The notes under the pieces: generated by a model | Databases searched by the model: none | Seen by the model: the letters and a program-made list of their open reading frames with translations, nothing else | What the model was told of the DNA's origin: nothing | Made by a program: the position numbers and the translations under genes | Assembly: GCA_016715865.1 (NCBI GenBank) | Contig: JADJXM010000033.1 | Coordinates: 1-64,000 of the forward strand | Reading direction: 5' to 3' | Source of the DNA: Acidobacteriota bacterium | GTDB taxonomy: Bacteria > Acidobacteriota > Blastocatellia > RBC074 | Length of the DNA: 64,000 nucleotides | In this document: positions 33,768 to 45,121 of the stretch, piece by piece | How the letters are laid out: every line of letters begins with the position of its first letter | How positions within the stretch are numbered: the stretch's first letter is position 1

Positions 33768-34637
33768 TCAGGAAAACCGGCCCATCTGTTCGCGGGCGGC
33801 ATCGGTCTCGTCGTAGCGAACGGGCGCGACACCGTTTTCGCGGACGAATTTGAGGATGCGCGGATCGACGTAAGCCAGCCGTTCCCAGTTCAGATTATGA
33901 GCCACCGCCTGGCCCGGATATCCGGGATGGCCCAGGTTGCGGATTTCGGCGTCATCATAGGCCAGATGTCCGACGATCAGGTACTCGCCGTCCGCAGCCG
34001 CCTTTAAAGAACTGATCAAATCGAGAACGTAATCGCCAGGGCGCCGTCGGTCGATGGGGCTGCTCCGCGGCAAAGAGAGGCGCCCTCCGATACGGCGGGT
34101 ATCGATCAGACGATTCGTGCGGCACCAATCGCCGAATTTGTCGGGCAGGCCGGGGACGAATTGCACGGTGCCCATGTGCAGATCGGCGTATCTGATGTCG
34201 AAACCGAGGCGGCGCGCTTTGTCGAGTTGGGCCTGCAATTCGATCAGAGCCTCATCGGCTTTGGCGCTGGCGCGGACGGCCTCGTTTGTCTGATGCAGAT
34301 AACCCCTCTTGTCCACCAGCGAAGGCACCTGTTCGCGGGGCGCAACGGGGCCCCATTTGACGTTGTCCCATTCCGATGTCAGATCGCAGTGGAGGCCGAA
34401 ACATAACCCTTTTGACTTCGCCAGCATGCTGGCCGCTTCCTCGACGAAAGGCGACGCCGCCAGCACCGAGCAATTCCTGAGAATGCCTTTCTGATAACAC
34501 TCCTTGACGGCGCGATTGAGACTTCGCGCGCATCCCAGATCATCGCCGCGCGTGATCAGGCGAATTCGCTTCTGGCTCGATGCGTTTATCCCAGCCAGCG
34601 CCATCGCGCTGTTTTGAAGGAAGATTCTGCGGTTCAT
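33768..34637 (-). CDS. YdjC/ChbG-like carbohydrate deacetylase, exported
   Basis: The 289-residue protein has a Tat-like or Sec signal (MNRRIFLQNSAMALAGINAS). YdjC-fold metal ligands are D32-D33 (LITRGDDLGCARSLN), H83 (FGLHCDLTSEW) and H154 (ADLHMGTVQF). The family removes acetyl groups from diacetylchitobiose and related oligosaccharides; here it is exported, so it may act on sugars in the periplasm. It lies 18 bases after the Gfo/Idh/MocA gene on the same strand, probably one operon for sugar processing. Confidence 0.85.
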   Translation of the reverse strand: MNRRIFLQNSAMALAGINASSQKRIRLITRGDDLGCARSLNRAVKECYQKGILRNCSVLAASPFVEEAASMLAKSKGLCFGLHCDLTSEWDNVKWGPVAPREQVPSLVDKRGYLHQTNEAVRASAKADEALIELQAQLDKARRLGFDIRYADLHMGTVQFVPGLPDKFGDWCRTNRLIDTRRIGGRLSLPRSSPIDRRRPGDYVLDLISSLKAAADGEYLIVGHLAYDDAEIRNLGHPGYPGQAVAHNLNWERLAYVDPRILKFVRENGVAPVRYDETDAAREQMGRFS

Positions 34638-34655
34638 TTTTTCCTCAGGAATAGT

Positions 34656-36010
34656 TTATGCCGGTTTGGGATGAACCCATGGCTTACGGTACTCGCGTTT
34701 GAGCAGTCTGTTTGCCGCTTCGTCCCCGATGATGCGATGATTTTGCGAATCCCATGCGAGCGTGCGGCCCAGCTTCATCGCCATATTCGCCATGATGCAG
34801 CTCGCCGTTGAAATATGCCCCTCTTCGATATCGGCGACGGGGCGGCTGCGATCGCCGATGGCGCGGAGCAGGTCTTTCATATGGCCGCGTATCGCCGGCG
34901 CTACATGCCGTTCGAGATCCTTCTCAGTCCGGTCGATCGGATACTCATCGAGTTCATACGTGACATCTTTATGGATCGGTTTTTCCTGGCGATCCATAGG
35001 GATGAAATCGTAGCTCATGACGCTGGCTTTGAGTGTGCCTTTGTCGCCGTAGATCGTGAGTCCCCACGGGTATTGCGGATCGGACGGATGCCCGTATGTG
35101 CGATGCTGCCAGACTACCGAAAGATTGTCGAAATCGAAGGTCGCTGACTGCGTGTCGGCGATGTTGGCCTTGCTGTTTTTGTCGACGAGGATTCCGCCGC
35201 TCGAAGATATCTTCCGCGGCCAGCCCAGACCCAGCAGCCAGCGGACGGTATCGAGCATATGGATGCACATGTCGCCCATAATGCCGTTACCGTATTCCAT
35301 AAACGCTCGCCAGCTGCGCGGATGCACAAGTTTATTGTATGGCCGCATCGGGGCGGGCCCGGTCCACATCTCGTAATCCAGATTTTCAGGCGGCGCGGTA
35401 TCGGGGGGATTTTCGCGCGTGCGCATGTGGTAGTAGCAGTAGATTTCAACAAGACCGATTTTGCCGAGCCTGCCGGCTTGAACGATCTGCTCGCGGGCTT
35501 CGATCAGATGAGGCGTCGAGCGGCGTTGCGTTCCAACCTGTACGACACGCTTGTGCCTCCGTGCGGCTGAGACCATGGCCTGGCCTTCGACGACATCGAC
35601 GCTGATCGGTTTCTGCACGTATATGTCCGCGCCCGCCTCGCAAGCCGCAATCATCGACAACGCGTGCCAGTGGTCGGGCGTCGCGATCAGCACGATATCG
35701 AGGTCTTTCTCTTTGAGCATGAGGCGGTAATCGCCGTAGGTGCGCGGCTTCTTTTTCGATTCCTGCCGGCTTTCGACCATATCGGCGGCCTCTGCCAGCA
35801 TCTTTTGTCCACATCGCAGAGCGAGACCACCTCGACGGGGGCGACCTGAAGCAGTCGAAACAGATCGCTTTTGCCATACCAGCCCGTGCCGATGAGGCCC
35901 ACCCGGGGCCGCTGGTAGGCGAACTCTTCAGCGTATGCATAGTTCCTGCGCAATACCGCGGGAGCCAGCGCAAAGCCGGTTCCCATTCGAATAAATTCAC
36001 GTCGCCGCAT
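34656..36010 (-). pseudogene. Gfo/Idh/MocA oxidoreductase gene with a single-base frameshift
   Basis: The first part (36010 to about 35805) has a Tat signal (MRRREFIRMGTGFALAPAVL) and NAD motif VGLIGTGWYGKSD, up to LCDVDKR. The rest, in another frame (from 35801 on), continues MLAEAADMVESRQESKKKPR, then TPDHWHALSM, DIYVQKPIS (EKP variant with Gln) and GDMCIHMLDTVRW. The break falls in a short A run (T run 35803-35806 on the plus strand), and adding one base restores a normal protein of about 450 residues. The clean break and lack of other damage suggest a sequencing error or recent mutation. Note Gln in place of Glu in the EKP motif. Confidence 0.85.
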
Positions 36011-36050
36011 AAACCGATTCTCCTCTCAATCGTTGCAGATTCCCGAAATT

Positions 36051-36085
36051 TGTCCGATATTTTGGAAAACAGATGATGTCGGACA
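36051..36085. promoter_or_regulatory. Inverted repeat in divergent promoter region
   Basis: TGTCCGATAT (36051-36060) and ATGTCGGACA (36076-36085) form a 9-of-10 inverted repeat with 15 bases between. It lies 41 bases upstream of the Gfo/Idh/MocA start and about 100 upstream of the SLATT-like pair, so it could be an operator for either. Confidence 0.45.
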
Positions 36086-36187
36086 TTTTACACGCTTTCG
36101 CCTTTCAAAACATCCGCTTTCCGGGTGAGAATGTCGCCATAGATAGCTGTCAGAGTAACGCACATCAATCATCTCCCGGGGGAATCT

Positions 36188-36694
36188 ATGCTCAGAAGCT
36201 TTGCGTTGTTCAAACGACTGCCGCAGCTGGTCTGGCGTCCGAAAAAGGATGAGCAGATACTGTCACTCGAAATACAGAATCAATACGCTGATTTCAAAGC
36301 CGATTTCGAAATCCTGGAAAAGAAGCTCATGCCTTATTTTCGTGATTTCGACAACGAGGCATTGCGGGCACAGAACCAGTTTCGTCGTCAGCAGGTCATC
36401 ATGATCGTCGGCGGGGTTATCGCCGCTACGCTCGGGGCGATTCAGGCGGCCCTGACGGATGAAAGCTGGCCGGGGCTGGCCGAGGCGGTGTTGACTGCAT
36501 GGTTGACCATGGTCGCTTTCTTCGTTCGTGAACTTGGTGCGCAGAAGAAGTATTTCTCGCACAGGCTCAAGGCCGAGACCCTGCGCGGCGAGTATTTTCA
36601 ATTTCTGGGCCGGCTCGGCGATTATGCCAGTGACGCGGACCGCGAGGCGAATCTGATCCGTCGCATCGCGGACATCGAATCGGAAGAGAATTGA
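36188..36694 (+). CDS. SLATT-like/DUF4231-like two-TM protein A
   Basis: The 168-residue protein has an N-terminal cytosolic helix with a run of charged residues (DEQILSLEIQNQYADFKADF), two close membrane helices (about 69-90, VIMIVGGVIAATLGAIQAAL; 96-116, LTAWLTMVAFFVREL) and a C-terminal amphipathic helix (RLKAETLRGEYFQFLGRLGD). This is the layout of SLATT and DUF4231 effectors from bacterial conflict systems, thought to form membrane pores when triggered. GGGGGA precedes the ATG. It is followed 9 bases later by a second similar gene. No CD-NTase, SLOG or TIR sensor gene is beside it. Confidence 0.7.
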   Translation: MLRSFALFKRLPQLVWRPKKDEQILSLEIQNQYADFKADFEILEKKLMPYFRDFDNEALRAQNQFRRQQVIMIVGGVIAATLGAIQAALTDESWPGLAEAVLTAWLTMVAFFVRELGAQKKYFSHRLKAETLRGEYFQFLGRLGDYASDADREANLIRRIADIESEEN

Positions 36695-36703
36695 GGTGAG
36701 TGC

Positions 36704-37273
36704 ATGAACAAACGTCAGGAACAGTTTCTTTCGTTATATCTCGAGAACCGTCACAAGGACCAGGCCGCCTATTACCGGTCGCGTCACAGTGAGTACGACA
36801 AAGCGCGCAGTCAGGCGATCATTCTGAGTGGAGTCCTGATGTTTCTGGCCTCGATCGTTTCGTTGCTGGCGGCCAATGATATGTTTGGAGAGAAGTGGTT
36901 CTGGGCGGTGCTGGGGGTCTTTTTCCCGGCGCTCTCGGCGGCGCTGACCTCATACAGTTCGCTCTACTCCTTCGAGCAGCAGTCGAAGCTCTATCAGGAT
37001 GCTTCATTTGCACTGCACAGGATCGAAGCGAACGCCGTCGACCTGAATCGTGCCGCGGACGACGCCGAAAGGGAAGCCAAACTAGAGGCCTATGTCACCC
37101 AGGTCGAAGAGATACTGCGCAGCGAGCAGGGGCAATGGGGACAGCTGATCAGCCAGTTGAAGCCTCTCGATGTTCCCCGGAAGCCTGAAACCGACAACCC
37201 TCCCGAACCGTCCAAGCCGCCCGAACCTGTCGATGCACCCGGAACGGAAAAGGGTTCGGATGCAGGACCATAG
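36704..37273 (+). CDS. SLATT-like two-TM protein B
   Basis: The protein has 189 residues. A long N-terminal helix (QAAYYRSRHSEYDKARSQ) leads into two membrane segments (about 39-58, IILSGVLMFLASIVSLLAA; 66-87, WFWAVLGVFFPALSAALTSY) and a post-TM helix (LYSFEQQSKLYQDASFALHR), the characteristic SLATT pattern. The last 35 residues are a Pro/Glu-rich tail. GAGGTGA sits before the ATG. It is co-transcribed with protein A; the two may form a hetero-oligomeric membrane complex. I cannot tell whether it is a defence effector or has a housekeeping role. Confidence 0.72.
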   Translation: MNKRQEQFLSLYLENRHKDQAAYYRSRHSEYDKARSQAIILSGVLMFLASIVSLLAANDMFGEKWFWAVLGVFFPALSAALTSYSSLYSFEQQSKLYQDASFALHRIEANAVDLNRAADDAEREAKLEAYVTQVEEILRSEQGQWGQLISQLKPLDVPRKPETDNPPEPSKPPEPVDAPGTEKGSDAGP

Positions 37274-37293
37274 CCAATCGGCACTGATCCGGC

Positions 37294-39732
37294 TTATTCA
37301 CATCGCAGCGCCGTCATCGGGTCAGTCCTGGCGGCCCGTCGGGCAGGCAGGAAGCAGGCCAGCAGGGCCGCAAGCGAGAGCAGAATCACGATCACGATAA
37401 ACGTCAGCGGATCGGTCGCGCTCACCCCGAAGAGGAGGCTCTTCATGAGGCGCGTCAACCCGAAAGCCAGCAAGAGCCCGATAACCATTCCGATGATCGT
37501 CAGAGTCATTCCCTGAAGGACGATCATCCTGAGGACATCCGCCGAGCGCGCTCCCAGCGCCAGTCGGATGCCTATCTCACGAGTGCGTTTTGAGACGCCA
37601 AACGACATTACGCCGTAGAGTCCGATCGCGGCCAGGGCCAGCGCGAGCATTCCGAAGCTGCCGAAGAGCGCCGCCGCGATTCGAGCCGGTAGCAAAGGCA
37701 GGCTCAGGTGTTCGACCATTGTTTTTGCGCTCGAGATCGGCAGATGCGGATCGAGTTTATGCAACTCAGCGCGGACCTGTGCGATCAGGTTCTGCGGATC
37801 GGTCCGGGCCCTGACCAGAAGATTCGTCGAGCCTGTGTACGATTGCCAGATTGGCCGATAGACGAATGACCGGGGATCTTCGTTGAGCCCGGCGTATTTG
37901 CCGTTCTGCGCGATTCCGATAATCTCCAACTTTGGCGCATCCGGGCTTCCGACGCTGAAACGTTTGCCGATCGGGTCTTCGCCCGGCCAGAAGCGACCGG
38001 CGAATGTCTGATTGACAATCGCCACTTTGATCGATTGCTCGTTATCCTGTTCTGTGAAATCACGACCCTTCAATAACCGCGTCTCCATCGTCTTGAAATA
38101 ATCGTTGCTGACGCGACTGGACATGGATCGAGGGGCGTTCGCCGGGCGGTCGATCGCACTGCCCTCGATAAAGACGCGCTGACTGCCGAAATGAAGATCG
38201 ACCGGAACCATATCGGCGGTGCCGGCGGCCTGGACGCCTGGAATTGCGCGAACGCGCTCTAACAGCCTCTTTAGAAATTCGCTGCCGCGCGCCTCGTCAT
38301 ATCCCTGCAGCCGCAGATCGAATGAAAGCTCAATGGCGTTTTCCGGGTTGAACCCGAGATCGAGAGTCTGAGCCCGCTGCAGGCCTCGCAGCATCAATCC
38401 GCCACCGATCAACAGCAGCAGCGAGAGAGCCACCTGGAAAACGATCAGCCCGCTTTTCCACCATGAGCCGCGAAAGCTTCCCTGCGGCATATCTTCCTTC
38501 AAGCCGGAGACGAGGTCGGTCTTTGTCGCCTGCAGTGCCGGCAGCAGACCGAAGAGAATGCCGGTCACGAGCGAAACCAGGCAGGTGAAGATCAAAACCC
38601 GGTGATCGATATGCAGGTCGAATGAGACCGGAACATCTATCGGAGGCTTCAATGTCGCCGCGAACCTGATTGTCCAGTAAGCAATGAGCAGCCCAAGGCC
38701 GCCTCCGATAACTGCCAGGAGCGTGGTTTCAGTCAGAAGCTGTCTGACGACCTGACGACGGCTCGCGCCGAGCGCCAAGCGAACCGCGATCTCGCGACGT
38801 CGCTCAGTTGCCCTCGCCAGCAACAGATTTGCCAGGTTGACGCAGGCCAGCAGTAGAACCAGCCCGACGACGAACATCAAACCCGCTGAAAATCCAATGA
38901 TCGATCCACGCATCATCCCGCCCATCAGTCCGGGCGGAGTGAGCAGGATCTTCTTGTCTTCGTTAAATTCAGGGAACTCGTTCGCAAGTTGCAGTGAGAT
39001 CGAATCGAGCGACGCCTGAGCACGGTCGAAACTGACACCGGGGTTCAGCCGCCCCTGCAGGAAGAGGTTATCGACGCCGCGTTCTTCCAGCCAGTCATTC
39101 CCGACTTCTATCTGCGACTGCATGGCCATCGGAAACCAGACCTCGGGAGAGGCGATGATCTCGGTTCCATCAAAGCCTTCCGCCGCAACTCCGATCACAG
39201 TGTATCCCTGTCCATTGACCAGCAGGTTGCGACCGACGATGTCCGGCGCTGATCCGAACCGTTTTTGCCAGCTCTTGTGGCTCAACACTGCGACCGGGTG
39301 AGCGCCCGGTGAGCGATCATCGTCCAGCGAGATAGTCCGGCCAATCACCGCTTTCACACCGAGCGTTTCGAAGTAGTTCCCGGATACGACATAACCCCAT
39401 AATCGTTCATTGACGCCGTCATGGCTCAGGCTCAGCGGGGCGAAGCGATAGGCGATCAGGCTGGAAAAAATGTCGTTACGATCGCGAATATCCCTGTAAT
39501 TCGGATAGGAAAAAGTCGAAAAAGTCCGACCACCGCCGATGTTATTGAGTGAAACCAGCTCTTCGGGCCTTTCAATCGGCAGAGGACGCAGCATAGCTGT
39601 ATTGACCAGACTGAAGATCGCGGTGTTTGCGCCGATCCCAAGTGCGAGCGTGACGATCGCGATGATCGTGAATCCGCGGCTCTTGAGGAGCATTCGAACA
39701 GCATAACGCAGGTCTTGCACGAATATTTGCAT
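37294..39732 (-). CDS. ADOP-type FtsX permease (acidobacterial duplicated permease)
   Basis: The start at 39732 (MQIFVQDLRYAVRMLLKSRG) follows GGAGACGACC and gives 812 residues. Two FtsX/MacB modules are fused: an N-terminal MacB core domain (GFTIIAIVTLALGIGANTAI, then periplasmic EGFDGTEI), the first trio of helices (about 285-420, RREIAVRLALGASRRQVV), a second core, and the last trio (GIRLALGARSADVLRMIV). This fused permease is abundant in Acidobacteria. It has no ATPase of its own; the MacB ATPase next door might serve it, though the repeat element between them suggests separate transcription. Confidence 0.92.
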   Translation of the reverse strand: MQIFVQDLRYAVRMLLKSRGFTIIAIVTLALGIGANTAIFSLVNTAMLRPLPIERPEELVSLNNIGGGRTFSTFSYPNYRDIRDRNDIFSSLIAYRFAPLSLSHDGVNERLWGYVVSGNYFETLGVKAVIGRTISLDDDRSPGAHPVAVLSHKSWQKRFGSAPDIVGRNLLVNGQGYTVIGVAAEGFDGTEIIASPEVWFPMAMQSQIEVGNDWLEERGVDNLFLQGRLNPGVSFDRAQASLDSISLQLANEFPEFNEDKKILLTPPGLMGGMMRGSIIGFSAGLMFVVGLVLLLACVNLANLLLARATERRREIAVRLALGASRRQVVRQLLTETTLLAVIGGGLGLLIAYWTIRFAATLKPPIDVPVSFDLHIDHRVLIFTCLVSLVTGILFGLLPALQATKTDLVSGLKEDMPQGSFRGSWWKSGLIVFQVALSLLLLIGGGLMLRGLQRAQTLDLGFNPENAIELSFDLRLQGYDEARGSEFLKRLLERVRAIPGVQAAGTADMVPVDLHFGSQRVFIEGSAIDRPANAPRSMSSRVSNDYFKTMETRLLKGRDFTEQDNEQSIKVAIVNQTFAGRFWPGEDPIGKRFSVGSPDAPKLEIIGIAQNGKYAGLNEDPRSFVYRPIWQSYTGSTNLLVRARTDPQNLIAQVRAELHKLDPHLPISSAKTMVEHLSLPLLPARIAAALFGSFGMLALALAAIGLYGVMSFGVSKRTREIGIRLALGARSADVLRMIVLQGMTLTIIGMVIGLLLAFGLTRLMKSLLFGVSATDPLTFIVIVILLSLAALLACFLPARRAARTDPMTALRCE

Positions 39733-39799
39733 GGTCGTCTCCGGTCCTCTTTTATTACTCGTCGAAATCCTGGATAAACACTGTAACCTACTTTTCAGA

Positions 39800-40083
39800 T
39801 TAGTACTCTGCAAACTAAATTTTCGGGCATTTAAATTCGGAAGAAATTAATCACAAAGACCGCAAAGGGGCAAAGAATTAATCGCAGAGGCCGCAAAGGG
39901 GCAAAGATTTTTTGGTGATATGAATATCCGGATTATTGCCCACTGGATATAATTCGAACACTGATCTTCCCTGTATATCTTTGCCCCTTTGCGGCCTCTG
40001 CGATTAATTCTTTGCCCCTTTGCGGTCTTTGCGATTAATTCTTCCGGACTTCAATGCCAGATAATTTAGTTTACAAAGTAATA
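39800..40083. repeat. Long inverted-repeat element, copy 3 (largest)
   Basis: The arms extend over about 110 bases. The outer parts read CAAACTAAATTTTCGGGCAT on the left, matched by the complement of TAATTTAGTTTAC at the right end. Inside are GGAAGAATTAATCRC and two CGCAAAGGGGCAAAG units on each arm. The core CCGGATTATTGCCCACTGG and ATAATTCGAACACTGATC is nearly identical to copies 1 and 4. The element fills the whole gap between macB and the ADOP gene. Confidence 0.85.
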
Positions 40084-40091
40084 ATTCCAAA

Positions 40092-42182
<2,091 letters not shown>

Positions 42183-42219
42183 GTTTTCTTCCCCCGCCTT
42201 CGCAAAATGGGAAGGTCGA

Positions 42220-43677
42220 TTACCGAGGCCTCACACCGCCGCCGCCGGGGACGTTGCCGAATCCCGGCGCACGCTGCGAGGAGTTTTGAGTTTGGGTCGT
42301 ACCGGTGACATTTTGACCGACAATGACTGACTCGCCGTCCTTGAGGTTTCCTTCCACAACTTCAGTCGTGGAGCCGTCAGTGATCCCGATTCTGATCACA
42401 CGAGGTTGCGGCTTTTTGTCCGCTCCAGGCACCCAGACAATTCGAAACTGACCTTCCAGAACAGGGCCGGTAGACGAAGCGATTTCGGATCGCCGATCCG
42501 CTTCCGGAAGCGCCTCGCGAATCTGCCTGGCTGTCATACCCTGAGGGGAGAAGCGCAGCGCGGCGTTGGGAATTTTGATCACCTTAACGCGCTCGGCGAT
42601 GTAGAATGTCAGATTTGTCGTCATACCCGGCTTGAGCTTCAAATCAGGGTTCTTCACGTCAATCACGACATTGTAAGTGATGACATTCTGGACGTTCTGC
42701 GGGTTGAGGCGGACCTGATTGATCGCTCCCTCAAAGCTCCTGCCCGGGTATGCATCGACTGTAAACCTTACGCGGTTCGTTTTATCGATCACGCCAATGT
42801 CGGCCTCATCGATATTGGCGATAACCTGCATCTGCGTCAGATCATTGGCGATGGTGAAGATTGTCGGAGCCTGCAGACTGGCAGCAACTGTCTGTCCCAC
42901 GTCAACATTGCGCAGGACGACAACACCGTCTATCGGCGAATGAATGGTCGTATGGCTCAAATTGGCTTCGGCCAGCTCGACCGCGGCTGCGGTCTGTTTC
43001 AGCTTCGCCTCGGCCATCTGCACCTGGGCCTGTGCCTGTTGAATTCCCGCACTGGCCGATGTCCGTTCACTAAGGCGGGCCTGTTCCAGCTGGGCCGCAG
43101 CCTGATTGTAACGCGCCTGTGCTGCCTGGAAACCTGTCCGGGCCGATTCCAGCTCGCGATTCGAGATGAGGCCGTCTTCGAAGAGATCCTCCTGCCGCTT
43201 GTAAAAGCTCTGAGCGTCATCCAGTTGCGCTTTGAGGGCAGCGACGTTGGCATTGGAACTCGAAACCCCCGCCTGCAGATTCTCGACCGTTGCCCTGGCG
43301 GCTGATAATCTGGCCTTCGAGTCGGCCACATCCGCCCGGGCTTGTTCGAGATTCGCGCGCGCCTGATTGAGCTGCGCACGGAAGATGGCCGGATCGAGTT
43401 GCGCGACAACCTGTCCCTTCTTCACTTCGGAATTGAAATCGGCGTAAAGAGCCTGAATCGAACCCGAGACCTGTGAACCGACCTGAACGGTGGTCACCGC
43501 CTGAAGCGTCCCGGTCGCGCTGACGATGTTTCTAATATCTCCGACAGTGACTTTGCCTGTCATCAACTCTTCGACTTTGGAACTGTCTCTCCAAAACAGA
43601 TACCAGGCAACTACAGAAACAACGGTTATACCGACGAGAATCAGTGCAATCCAATTATTTGAGAGTCTTAGTTTCAT
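42220..43677 (-). CDS. macA: MacA-like periplasmic adaptor protein
   Basis: The start at 43677 (MKLRLSNNWIALILVGITVV) follows GGTAAGGAT and gives 485 residues with an N-terminal anchor. A split lipoyl domain (VGSQVSGSIQALYADFNSEV, HSPIDGVVVLRNVDVGQTV) flanks a long Gln/Ala-rich coiled-coil hairpin (about 100-225). The beta-barrel and membrane-proximal domains follow; the tail is Gly/Pro-rich. It bridges MacB to the outer-membrane channel. It is co-transcribed with macB. Confidence 0.93.
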   Translation of the reverse strand: MKLRLSNNWIALILVGITVVSVVAWYLFWRDSSKVEELMTGKVTVGDIRNIVSATGTLQAVTTVQVGSQVSGSIQALYADFNSEVKKGQVVAQLDPAIFRAQLNQARANLEQARADVADSKARLSAARATVENLQAGVSSSNANVAALKAQLDDAQSFYKRQEDLFEDGLISNRELESARTGFQAAQARYNQAAAQLEQARLSERTSASAGIQQAQAQVQMAEAKLKQTAAAVELAEANLSHTTIHSPIDGVVVLRNVDVGQTVAASLQAPTIFTIANDLTQMQVIANIDEADIGVIDKTNRVRFTVDAYPGRSFEGAINQVRLNPQNVQNVITYNVVIDVKNPDLKLKPGMTTNLTFYIAERVKVIKIPNAALRFSPQGMTARQIREALPEADRRSEIASSTGPVLEGQFRIVWVPGADKKPQPRVIRIGITDGSTTEVVEGNLKDGESVIVGQNVTGTTQTQNSSQRAPGFGNVPGGGGVRPR

Positions 43678-43821
43678 ATCCTTACCTCGCTCCATTTAAT
43701 TGAAGTGCAATACCCGTGCCAGTAAACGTCAATAAACGCCGATAAATATGGTAGAAATATGCACGATTCGCGAGAGGCACTGAGTGCTTTCACGCAATTC
43801 TATGCGCAACTTTACCCATAG

Positions 43822-44784
43822 TTACTGGTTTCGAATATCGCGCGCCGTGGTTACCGTCCGGACGCTCATTTCAGTTCCATTATCCAGAATCAATTCCTTA
43901 TTTCCCTGGATGAAGACCGAGCCTGCGCCAACACCCGCGCCGATGATCGCGCCGATGATCGCGCCTTTGCTGCCTTTGGCAATCCCGCCGATGATCGCGC
44001 CGAGGGCTGCGCCTCCGCCCGCACGGATCAGGATATCCCGGGTCTTGTTTGCGCTTTCGACAGTGCCTTCTTCGTCAGCGGTCTTGATCGAATCGCCGAT
44101 GTAGATCTTGTCGATCTGCGCATAGAAGATGCTCCTGCGGCCGCTTCTAAATGTGATCGCGTCGAAATCGAGCGCCATCTCGGTATGGCCTGTCAGTTTG
44201 CCTGACCGCTCGATGCGGGCGATGTGACCTTCAACTGTCGCCCCTTCATATGCCGGAGGTTCAATGACTTGTGCTGTGAAAGTATCGCCCTCGCTGTTGG
44301 TTTTGGTGCTGAGCGCTGTTGTCAGCCGCAGTCGCAACGCTGTTCCGGCTGGAATCAGGCTCTCCGCGCTGCTGCCGGGGCGTTCGCGCTGCCGCAGTGT
44401 CGTTCCAAGGGCATTGCGCGGCGTACGCTTATTCGTTGTGCGGCCATAGTAACCATCCATGTATCCGAGCTCAAAGCCAATCCGATAGCCTTCTCGGTAA
44501 TCGGCCAATGAACCCAGACGGGATTCATACCCGCGATCAGCGTCCCGATAGAATTGCGAGCGCGTATGATCGCGATCTGCACTCTGATCATAATCAGACT
44601 TGCCCTCGCGGTAGCCATCATCATATCCATCCGCATATCCACGGTCATATGCGACGGTTGTTTGAGTACTCTTGATTCGAACTCTGGTCTGGGCATCCGC
44701 GCTGTTGCCCAGAACAGCCATACTGCCTAATGCAAGGACCAGCGCCAGTGCCCACGCATTGAGTCGTTTTGATGAGCGTTTCAT
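43822..44784 (-). CDS. Secreted glycine-zipper protein with GYxDGY repeats
   Basis: The 320-residue protein has a signal peptide (LNAWALALVLALGSMAVLG). Residues 45-120 contain five to six GYxxGYxxG units (RGYADGYDDGYREGKSDYDQ, GYRIGFELGYMDGY). A beta domain (LIPAGTALRLRLTTALSTKT, GHIARIERSGKLTGHTEMAL) follows, then a glycine zipper (about 255-290: AALGAIIGGIAKGSKGAIIG) that could insert in the outer membrane. AGGAG precedes the ATG. It is probably an envelope protein; the exact role is unknown. Confidence 0.82.
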   Translation of the reverse strand: MKRSSKRLNAWALALVLALGSMAVLGNSADAQTRVRIKSTQTTVAYDRGYADGYDDGYREGKSDYDQSADRDHTRSQFYRDADRGYESRLGSLADYREGYRIGFELGYMDGYYGRTTNKRTPRNALGTTLRQRERPGSSAESLIPAGTALRLRLTTALSTKTNSEGDTFTAQVIEPPAYEGATVEGHIARIERSGKLTGHTEMALDFDAITFRSGRRSIFYAQIDKIYIGDSIKTADEEGTVESANKTRDILIRAGGGAALGAIIGGIAKGSKGAIIGAIIGAGVGAGSVFIQGNKELILDNGTEMSVRTVTTARDIRNQ

Positions 44785-45121
44785 TTTCTTTCTCCTCTCG
44801 CTTGGTGGTTTCTATCTCATATTTGAAAAGCAAGATGTGTGCCAGCATTGCCTTTTAGAGAGGCTTGCGGCTCTCGGACCGCGATAAGTGTAAAACCGCG
44901 GATGCACCGATTGGTTCACCTATTGACTGACGAAAAGACTGGTGGACTCTCCGGTTTTCTCAACTACTGCAAATTCGAGAAGTTATCTCCCGCAGTTGAC
45001 TCCAGTCTGTTACATGATCAGAATCTTGTAGTCGCAGGCGGTATCCAACAAATAATCAAAATCCATCCAGTTGATGAGGTAGATGTGACCTCAGTGACTC
45101 TTGCCATCGAGGAACTCGATA
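44785..45121. other. Intergenic region, no gene called
   Basis: This is a 337-base divergent spacer. A 97-codon plus-strand ORF (44839-45132) overlaps the next gene's start but has no domain or good ribosome site. I see no strong hairpin. Promoters for both neighbours must lie here. Confidence 0.4.
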
